This document shows, one piece after another, positions 6,395-12,539 of a stretch of 12,539 bases of DNA (within the stretch, counting starts at the first letter, position 1; each line of letters starts with the position of its first letter). A program made the position numbers and the translations under genes. Where the stretch lies: assembly GCA_902796375.1 (NCBI GenBank), contig CADBOW010000011.1, positions 1 to 12,539 of the forward strand, read 5' to 3'. The notes under the pieces were generated by a model that saw only the letters and a list, made by a program, of their open reading frames with translations, made no database searches and had not been told where the DNA came from. The DNA comes from an uncultured Lachnospiraceae bacterium. Lineage in GTDB: Bacteria > Bacillota > Clostridia > Lachnospirales > Lachnospiraceae.

Positions 6395-7775
6395 GGGGAA
6401 GATCGTTCAGGTATCCGGACCGGTGGTGGACTGCCTTTTTCCGGAGGGACAGCTTCCGAGACTGCGGGAGGCCCTGACCGTAAAGGTAACTAATGAAATC
6501 CGATATATGGAGGTGGCACAGCTGCTGGGGGATTCCCAGGTGCGCTGCATCATCCTTTCCCAGAGTGAAGGACTGGCGCGGGATATGGAGGTTCGCGGCA
6601 AGGGAACCGGGATCCGCGTCCCGGTGGGAGAAGTGACCATCGGACGGATGTTTAATGTTCTGGGACAGCCCATCGACGGAGGGAAGCCCATTTCCAAGAA
6701 GGCGGAGCGCTGGCCGATCCACAGGAAGGCGCCGGCCTTTGACGAGCAGAAGACCGCAGTGGAGATCCTGGAGACGGGGATCAAGGTGGTTGATCTGCTG
6801 GAGCCCTATGCCAAGGGCGGAAAGATAGGACTTTTCGGTGGAGCGGGTGTCGGCAAGACCGTTCTGATCCAGGAGCTGATCCATAACGTTGCCATGGAGC
6901 ATGGCGGATATTCCATCTTCACGGGCGTGGGAGAGCGAAGCCGGGAAGGAAATGACCTTTGGAATGAAATGAAGGAAAGCGGCACCATCGATAAGACGGC
7001 GATGGTTTTCGGACAGATGAATGAGTCCCCCGGCGTCCGCATGCGGGTGGCCCTGACGGGGCTTACGATGGCGGAGTATTTCCGGGATATGGAAAACCGG
7101 GATGTGCTGCTCTTTATAGACAATATTTTCCGTTTTGTACAGGCGGGATCGGAGGTTTCCACGCTGCTTGGACGTATGCCCTCCGCAGTGGGCTATCAGC
7201 CGACACTGGCCTCGGAAATGGGTGAGCTCCAGGAGCGGATCACCTCCACGGGTTCCGGTTCGGTCACCTCGGTACAGGCGGTTTATGTTCCGGCGGATGA
7301 CCTGACGGATCCTGCGCCGGCTACGACATTTTCCCATCTGGATGCGACTACGGTTCTCAGTCGGCGGATCGCCGAGCAGGGAATCTATCCGGCGGTGGAT
7401 CCGCTGGCGTCCACTTCGCGGATCCTGGAAGCGGATGTGGTAGGCGAGGAGCATTATCGTGTGGCCCGGAGTGTGCAGGAATATCTGCAGAAGTATAATG
7501 AGCTGCAGGATATCATTGCGATCCTGGGTATGGACGAGCTTTCGGATCAGGATAAACGGGTGGTGAACCGGGCCAGAAAGATCATACGTTTTCTGTCCCA
7601 GCCCATGTATGTGGCAGAGAAATTCACCGGAAATCCGGGTGTGTTTGTTCCCCTGTCCGAGACCATCCGCGGCTTCTCGGAGCTGCTGGCGGGAACCTAT
7701 GATGATCTTCCGGAAGCAGCATTCTTCAATGTGGGCACCGTAGACGATGCGGTAAAGAAGGCGGAGACCTTATAA
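6387..7775 (+). CDS. atpD: ATP synthase F1 subunit beta (catalytic)
   Basis: The 462-residue subunit whose three copies make ATP in the F1 head. Key elements are Walker A G-G-A-G-V-G-K-T (151-158), the catalytic glutamate E183 in G-E-R-S-R-E-G-N-D, Walker B D-V-L-L-F-I-D ending at D245, and the D-E-L-S-D lever (383-387) that contacts gamma. All are intact and the length is normal. The start overlaps the end of atpG (ATGATTAA), and AAAGGAG at 6369-6375 serves it, which fits translational coupling. A repeat-rich spacer separates it from atpC. Confidence 0.97.
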   Translation: MIKGKIVQVSGPVVDCLFPEGQLPRLREALTVKVTNEIRYMEVAQLLGDSQVRCIILSQSEGLARDMEVRGKGTGIRVPVGEVTIGRMFNVLGQPIDGGKPISKKAERWPIHRKAPAFDEQKTAVEILETGIKVVDLLEPYAKGGKIGLFGGAGVGKTVLIQELIHNVAMEHGGYSIFTGVGERSREGNDLWNEMKESGTIDKTAMVFGQMNESPGVRMRVALTGLTMAEYFRDMENRDVLLFIDNIFRFVQAGSEVSTLLGRMPSAVGYQPTLASEMGELQERITSTGSGSVTSVQAVYVPADDLTDPAPATTFSHLDATTVLSRRIAEQGIYPAVDPLASTSRILEADVVGEEHYRVARSVQEYLQKYNELQDIIAILGMDELSDQDKRVVNRARKIIRFLSQPMYVAEKFTGNPGVFVPLSETIRGFSELLAGTYDDLPEAAFFNVGTVDDAVKKAETL

Positions 7776-7778
7776 CAA

Positions 7779-7878
7779 CCGGGCGGAAGCCTGAGAGCCT
7801 GTATCGGGCGGGCGGAAGCCTGAGAGCCTGTATCGGGCGGGCAGAAGCCTGAGGCCCTGTGCCGGGCGGGCAGGAAAC
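7779..7878 (+). repeat. 29-bp tandem repeat in the atpD-atpC spacer
   Basis: About three and a half copies of a G/C-rich unit built from CGGGCGGGCGGAAGCCTGAG plus AGCCTGTAT. The AAGCCTGAG landmark falls at 7787, 7816 and 7845 (29 bp apart each time), and a decayed GGCAGGAAACAG follows near 7869-7880. The first two copies are almost identical, while the third has GGCCCTGTGC variants. The array begins 3 bases after the atpD stop and ends just before the atpC ribosome site. It is not a CRISPR array because there are no unique spacers. Confidence 0.9.
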
Positions 7879-7890
7879 AGAGGGAAAGCT

Positions 7891-8307
7891 ATGGCGAAGG
7901 CATTCAGTACAAGAATATATGAGGCGGACAGCCCCTTCTATGAAGGAGAGCTGGAATCTCTGGTCATTCCCACCATTGACGGGGAGTACGGGATCATGGC
8001 GGATCACCGGAATCTGGTGATCGCGATCGTTCCCGGCATTCTGCGGTATCGGATTCCCGGAGAAGAGATGCGGACGGCGTCGGTCTCCGAGGGAATGGTA
8101 CGGATCGAGGACGGGGATGTGCTGGTGCTGGTGAATACCGCGGAGCGGCCGGAGGAAATCGATGAAGCCCGGTCCAGAGCCCGGGCGGAGGAGGCGAAGG
8201 AGATCATGCTGCAAAAACGCAGCATGCAGGAATATTACACGGCGGAGGCTACGCTGCGCCGTGCCATGGTTCGGTTGAAGGTGACCGGAAACCATGAGAT
8301 CGACTGA
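7891..8307 (+). CDS. atpC: ATP synthase F1 subunit epsilon
   Basis: A 138-residue rotor foot subunit. The N-terminal beta-sandwich has the family stretch I-D-G-E-Y-G-I-M-A-D-H-R-N-L-V (29-43). The C-terminal part is a pair of charged helices (about 86-135, E-E-I-D-E-A-R-S-R-A-R), the region that in many bacteria can extend to inhibit ATP hydrolysis. The length is typical. The ribosome site AGAGGGA (7879-7885) is 5 nt before the ATG. It is the last structural gene of the ATP synthase, and the kinase start codon follows after 23 nt. Confidence 0.94.
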   Translation: MAKAFSTRIYEADSPFYEGELESLVIPTIDGEYGIMADHRNLVIAIVPGILRYRIPGEEMRTASVSEGMVRIEDGDVLVLVNTAERPEEIDEARSRARAEEAKEIMLQKRSMQEYYTAEATLRRAMVRLKVTGNHEID

Positions 8308-8330
8308 TAGGAAGCGAATTTTAGAAAGCC

Positions 8331-11300
8331 ATGAAGAGTTCAAAAAGGCGAATTAAAACCATAGACTGGATCATGATCTTTCTCATCGCGGCGATCTTTA
8401 TCTTTGTGATCGTGATGAGTTCTGTACAGAGCATGGATACCCTCACAAAGAAGGTGGAGGAAATATCCGAGCTCCGTCTGGATACCATTCGGGGAGAGTT
8501 TCAGGAATCACTTACGGCCGAGCAGACCGCACTGAACCGCTTTGCGGATGATGTGGAGGAAATGCTGAAGGACAAGGCGGATGATTCCGAGCTTCGTGCC
8601 TATATTCAGGAATATAAGGAAGAACAGCTGGCCCGTTCCAACGGTGTCACATTTAACAGCTATGTTGCGTCCCGGGATTTTGTTTACATCCCGGATTTTG
8701 ACATGCCCTCCAACTATCATGCCACCGAGCGGGCGTGGTACGTGGGAGCGGTGGATTCCAAGGGGGCCATCTACATCACGGAGCCGTACATCGACCAGAT
8801 GAGCAATGAGATCTGTTTCACCATGTCCAAGGTGCTCAGTGATGAAAATACCGTGGTCAGCATGGATTTCACTCTCAGTGACGTTCAGAAATCCATAGAT
8901 AAAATGGTGGGCCTCCAGGAGGACTATTCGGCACTGATCATTACAAAGGACAGGATGATCGTGGGTTACTCGGACATGTCCTATGTGGGCTCCTATGTGG
9001 ATACCAGTCTTCCGGATTATAATTATGTGGTGGACCGGGTGATCACCTCCGACGGCCATGAGAATTTCAACGAGCTGGTGGGGGACAAGGAGGTTACCGT
9101 ATTCAGCACCCAGACAAATAACGGCTGGTATCTGATCCTTGCAGCCAATCAGCGGACCCTGTATTGGGACACATATCGGGAGATCATCGTCCGGGCGCTG
9201 ATCCTGGTGGGGATGCTGATCCTTATCATCACACTGTATGTCTTCGCGGCCTTGAACCGGACGAAGGCAGAAAGAGCACTGGAAGCGAAAAATGAGTTTC
9301 TGTCAAATATCTCCCAGGAGCTGCGTGAGCCTCTGAACCGGATCGTAAATCTGAGCGGATCCGAGCATCTGGAAAACAGCGTGGATATCCATGAAAGCAT
9401 GGACCGGATCAAGGAGTCCGGCCTGCAGCTGGACGGCATGCTGGACAATCTGTTCTCCTACAGTACCATGGTCCGGGAGGAAGCGGAGAAGCAGAAGAAG
9501 CCGGACCAGAAGCATAAGAAGGACATTTCCCGTACGGTACGGATCGCCCGGATCTTTATCATCGTTTTCCTGGCGATCATCATGGGGATCAACATTTTCC
9601 TGAATGTGCGTCAGGCAACCAAAAATGCGCGGCTGTCCATGACCATTGACGCCCAGAGCTACTCCAATGAGGTAATGAGCTGGCTGGAGGAGCAGGAAAC
9701 GGTCCTGAACATGTATGTGGATTTCATTTCCGTGAATCCCGGAATCCTGGAGAATTATGATGAATGCGTAGCCTGGATGAACGGGATCGCCAAGGAGCAT
9801 GAGGAGATCTCGGTCTGCTATATGGCGAATCCCCATGCGAAGAATGTCATTATCATGAATAACGGCTGGAAGCCGGGCCCGGGCTGGGAAGTTGAGGAAC
9901 GCCAGTGGTATAAGGATACCATCCGTTCGGAGGATGGGTTCAACATTTCCGCACCCTATATGGATGAGCAGACAGGGTTGTATTGCGTAACTCTGTCGCG
10001 GGTGGTATACGGAACGGAGGGAGAATTCCTGGGAATCTTCGGAATCGATTTCTTCATCGACAAGCTGACCAGGATCCTCGGGGAAAGCTACGATACCTAT
10101 ACCTATGCCTTCCTGACGGATGTTTCGGGGCAGATCATCAATCACCCGAACAAGGAGTATGAGATGTCGTCCTCCCATGCAGTCAATGTATCGAACACCG
10201 TGTACAGCTCCATGCGTGAGGGCGAACAGCTGAAGACCATCCGTGATTATGATGATTCGCTGGTGATCGTGAACCGGCTGTTTATCGAGGATACCAGCTT
10301 CTATCTCTATACGGTCAGCGACTGGCTGTATGTCTATGCGGGCAGCCTGATCTGGATCTTTGTCAGCACCATGCTGTTCCTGCTCTGCATTATCATCGTA
10401 AACTGGGCCATCAACCGGATCATCCGGTGGCAGACGGATGTGAACCGGAAGCTGCAGGATGCGGTGGATTACGCCACCAGCGCAGGGAAGGCCAAGTCCC
10501 AGTTCCTGGCGCAGATGAGTCATGAGATCCGGACGCCCATCAATGCGGTGATCGGTATGGATGAAATGATCCTCCGGGAGACCGAGGATCCGAAGATGAA
10601 GGAATACGCCACAAATATACAGAGCGCCGGCAGGACCCTGCTGGAGCTGATCAACAGTATTCTGGACTTCTCCAAGATCGAAGAAGGAAAGATGGAGATC
10701 CATCCGGTGAAATATGAGACCCGGCAGATGGCGGATTATCTCATCAATATGATCGAGGAAAGAGCGGAGAAGAAAGGACTTACATTTTCGGCGGATATTT
10801 CCGAGGAGCTTCCGGAATCTCTCTTCGGGGATGATGTCCGTCTGAAGCAGGTGATCGTGAACCTGCTGACAAATGCAGTGAAATACACCCATGAAGGCAG
10901 CGTGACACTTCGGATGTCCGGATGCTTTGAAGGAGAGGAGAATTATCAGCTGACGGTATCCGTGGAGGATACGGGAATCGGAATCAAGGAAGAGGATATG
11001 GAGAAGCTCTTCGAATCCTTTGAACGACTGGAGGAGGAGAAGAACCGGAATATCGAAGGAACCGGTCTGGGAATCTCCATCGTGCAGGGGCTTCTGACAC
11101 GGATGAACAGCCATCTGGAGGTGGAGAGTACCTACGGAGAGGGCTCCCGTTTCTTCTTCACGGTACAGCAGCGGATCATCAACCGTACGCCCATCGGAAC
11201 CTATGTCCGTGAGAAGCGGGGTGAAGATACCTGGAAGGAAGCGTTCTATGTGAAGGGCGCGGATATCCTGGTGGTGGATGATAACGACATGAACATTAAG

Positions 11301-12131
11301 GTGGCCGACGGACTGCTCAGTCTGTACAGGATCAAACCGGATACGGCATCCGGCGGAAAGAAGGCTCTGGAGCTGGCGCGGAAGAAGCGGTATGACCTGA
11401 TCTTCCTGGATCATATGATGCCGGGAATGGATGGCATGGAAACCCTCCGCAGGATGCAGCAGGAGGATCTGGTATATGATACTCCGGTGATCTGTCTCAC
11501 CGCGAATGCCATTTCCGGAGTCCGGGAGAAATATCTGGAGGCAGGATTTGCGGATTATCTCTCCAAGCCCATCGAGATCAGAGAGCTGGAGAAGATCCTG
11601 GGGAAGTACCTGCCGGAGGAAATGCGTGTTCCGGTGGAGGATGGCTGGACAGATGTGGGAGACACGGCTGCTGCTGTGAGCGAGGGCGTGAAGCAGGATG
11701 GTACGGCTGCTGCCGGAGCGGAAGGCGTGAAGGGAAATGATGCGGCTTCTGCCGGAGCGTCTGCCGGAGGAAACCCCGTGGACAGATTACGGGAGCATGG
11801 ATTTGATACAAAGACCGGAATCGAGTATTCTGCCGGTCTGGAGAATTTCTATCTGGATGTGGTCCGGGCCTTTGCGGACGGATATGAAGAAAAGGCGAAG
11901 GATATCCGGGAGGATTATGAAGCGGGAAGATGGGACGATTACCGGACCCGTGTGCATGCGCTGAAGAGCACCGCGAAAATGATCGGAGCCATGGAGCTGG
12001 CCGAGGAAGCGCTGGGCCAGGAAACGGCGGCCAGGGAAGAGGATGCGGAGACCCTGAAGAGCGGATACCGTCCGCTGATGGAGCATTATGAGCAGACAGT
12101 CAGGATCATACAGGAGATCATGGCATCCTGA
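8331..12131 (+). CDS. Hybrid histidine kinase with two Cache sensors, a degenerate DHp, and HisKA-HATPase-REC-HPt
   Basis: A 1266-residue membrane sensor. First module: TM (12-32), extracytoplasmic Cache domain (33-284), TM (285-308), then a HisKA-like helix pair (about 315-385) in which S-Q-E-L-R-E-P replaces S-H-E-I-R-T-P, so the phosphoacceptor His is Q329. No ATPase domain follows it. Second module: TM (405-425), second Cache (426-670), TM (671-693), HisKA with H731 in M-S-H-E-I-R-T-P, and HATPase with the N box (N844, N848), D880-T-G-I-G and G-T-G-L-G (910-914). Then come a receiver (D983/D984, phospho-Asp D1027, T1057, K1079), an Ala/Gly-rich linker (1112-1149) and an HPt domain with H1209 in H-A-L-K-S-T-A. 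Everything needed for an internal phosphorelay is present. The ribosome site is weak (AGAAAG, 8323-8328), so expression may rely on coupling to atpC. The ligand and the final target are unknown. Confidence 0.92.
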   Translation: MKSSKRRIKTIDWIMIFLIAAIFIFVIVMSSVQSMDTLTKKVEEISELRLDTIRGEFQESLTAEQTALNRFADDVEEMLKDKADDSELRAYIQEYKEEQLARSNGVTFNSYVASRDFVYIPDFDMPSNYHATERAWYVGAVDSKGAIYITEPYIDQMSNEICFTMSKVLSDENTVVSMDFTLSDVQKSIDKMVGLQEDYSALIITKDRMIVGYSDMSYVGSYVDTSLPDYNYVVDRVITSDGHENFNELVGDKEVTVFSTQTNNGWYLILAANQRTLYWDTYREIIVRALILVGMLILIITLYVFAALNRTKAERALEAKNEFLSNISQELREPLNRIVNLSGSEHLENSVDIHESMDRIKESGLQLDGMLDNLFSYSTMVREEAEKQKKPDQKHKKDISRTVRIARIFIIVFLAIIMGINIFLNVRQATKNARLSMTIDAQSYSNEVMSWLEEQETVLNMYVDFISVNPGILENYDECVAWMNGIAKEHEEISVCYMANPHAKNVIIMNNGWKPGPGWEVEERQWYKDTIRSEDGFNISAPYMDEQTGLYCVTLSRVVYGTEGEFLGIFGIDFFIDKLTRILGESYDTYTYAFLTDVSGQIINHPNKEYEMSSSHAVNVSNTVYSSMREGEQLKTIRDYDDSLVIVNRLFIEDTSFYLYTVSDWLYVYAGSLIWIFVSTMLFLLCIIIVNWAINRIIRWQTDVNRKLQDAVDYATSAGKAKSQFLAQMSHEIRTPINAVIGMDEMILRETEDPKMKEYATNIQSAGRTLLELINSILDFSKIEEGKMEIHPVKYETRQMADYLINMIEERAEKKGLTFSADISEELPESLFGDDVRLKQVIVNLLTNAVKYTHEGSVTLRMSGCFEGEENYQLTVSVEDTGIGIKEEDMEKLFESFERLEEEKNRNIEGTGLGISIVQGLLTRMNSHLEVESTYGEGSRFFFTVQQRIINRTPIGTYVREKRGEDTWKEAFYVKGADILVVDDNDMNIKVADGLLSLYRIKPDTASGGKKALELARKKRYDLIFLDHMMPGMDGMETLRRMQQEDLVYDTPVICLTANAISGVREKYLEAGFADYLSKPIEIRELEKILGKYLPEEMRVPVEDGWTDVGDTAAAVSEGVKQDGTAAAGAEGVKGNDAASAGASAGGNPVDRLREHGFDTKTGIEYSAGLENFYLDVVRAFADGYEEKAKDIREDYEAGRWDDYRTRVHALKSTAKMIGAMELAEEALGQETAAREEDAETLKSGYRPLMEHYEQTVRIIQEIMAS
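11664..11780 (+). repeat. 39-bp in-frame tandem repeat encoding the REC-HPt linker
   Basis: Three degenerate 13-codon units begin at 11664, 11703 and 11742. They encode T-A-A-A-V-S-E-G-V-K-Q-D-G, then T-A-A-A-G-A-E-G-V-K-G-N-D, then a more diverged A-A-S-A-G-A-S-A-G-G. They form a flexible linker between the receiver and the phosphotransfer domain. Because the unit is a multiple of three, copy changes would alter linker length without breaking the frame. Confidence 0.7.
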
Positions 12132-12166
12132 GGAACGAAAGAACGGATACAACAAGGAGGACGGAA

Positions 12167-12523
12167 ATGTCGAAGATACTGATCGTAGACGATGAGCCGA
12201 TGATACTCATGGTAACAAAACAGATCCTGTCGGAGAAATATGAGATCGTATGCGCAGGCAGTGCAAAGGAAGCACTGGAGCTCTATCCGAAGGAACGGCC
12301 GGATCTGATACTGACAGACCTGCTGATGCCGGGCATGACAGGCTTTGAAATGCACCGGACACTGATGGCAGCCTATGGCGATGAGATCCCGGTTATGTAC
12401 ATGACTGCGGATGATCCGGAGGACTTCGAAGGCAAGGGCTTCGACCTGGCAGCGGCGGACTATATTCATAAACCCTTCCGGGCGGATGTGCTGCTGCGCC
12501 GGGTGGATAAGCTCCTGAGCTGA
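12167..12523 (+). CDS. Single-domain response regulator (CheY-like receiver)
   Basis: A 118-residue receiver with no output domain. The acidic pocket is D8/D9, the phospho-acceptor is D51 in L-I-L-T-D-L-L-M-P-G, the switch Thr is T80 in Y-M-T-A-D-D, and the conserved Lys is K102 in H-K-P-F. All are intact. AAGGAGG (12154-12160) is 6 nt before the ATG. The gene starts 35 nt after the hybrid kinase, so its likely donor is that kinase's HPt (H1209). With no DNA-binding or enzymatic domain it must act through protein contact or as a phosphate shuttle or sink. The target may be encoded beyond the window. Confidence 0.92.
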   Translation: MSKILIVDDEPMILMVTKQILSEKYEIVCAGSAKEALELYPKERPDLILTDLLMPGMTGFEMHRTLMAAYGDEIPVMYMTADDPEDFEGKGFDLAAADYIHKPFRADVLLRRVDKLLS

Positions 12524-12539
12524 CAGACCAGCTGACAAA

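Noticed and set aside
6282..7454. A 390-codon minus-strand open frame opposite atpD
   Set aside because: It is antisense to a highly conserved beta subunit and has no family resemblance.
7779..7878. A short CRISPR array
   Set aside because: The 29-bp units are directly adjacent with no unique spacers between them, and no cas genes are present.
9303..11414. A 703-codon open frame on the minus strand inside the kinase gene
   Set aside because: It is fully antisense to a kinase with intact catalytic motifs. Its product is His/Ile/Leu-rich with no recognisable domain, as expected for a shadow frame created by codon bias.

Overview
The window looks like the chromosome of an anaerobic Clostridia-type Firmicute, probably Lachnospiraceae-like. 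This is inferred from gene content and style: strong AGGAGG-type ribosome sites, a GH36 alpha-galactosidase, a Clostridia-style rhomboid protease, an F-type ATP synthase operon and a large Cache-domain hybrid kinase. All genes are on the + strand. I could not run a taxonomic search.

Layout. (1) Bases 2-1522: the 3' end of a GH36 alpha-galactosidase gene, then a rhomboid intramembrane protease gene 12 nt downstream, closed by a very strong hairpin terminator. (2) Bases 1533-1640: a near-consensus housekeeping promoter and a short leader. (3) Bases 1641-8307: ATP synthase genes in the order a (atpB), c (atpE), b (atpF), alpha (atpA), gamma (atpG), beta (atpD), epsilon (atpC). (4) Bases 8331-12523: a 1266-residue membrane hybrid histidine kinase and a stand-alone receiver protein. 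They follow atpC after only 23 nt, with no terminator visible, so they are probably the tail of the same transcript.

The most unusual feature is the ATP synthase. There is no separate delta gene (atpH). Instead the alpha subunit carries about 80 extra N-terminal residues that read like the C-terminal, b-binding domain of delta/OSCP, and the N-terminal six-helix domain of delta is not encoded anywhere in the window. The c subunit is about twice normal length, with a predicted signal peptide or extra membrane helix and a polar tail. The gamma subunit ends in a strongly basic extension. The spacers just upstream of atpG and atpC, which encode single-copy subunits, are made of short tandem repeats of 39 bp and 29 bp.

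The kinase looks like two sensor modules joined end to end. The first is TM-Cache-TM followed by a degenerate dimerisation/phosphoacceptor domain whose His is replaced by Gln. The second is TM-Cache-TM-HisKA-HATPase-REC-HPt with all catalytic residues intact. Both Cache domains carry residues resembling the amino-acid-binding dCache motif. A plausible relay is His731 to Asp1027 to His1209, then to Asp51 of the separate receiver. Whether this relay regulates or reports on the ATP synthase is inference from gene order only.
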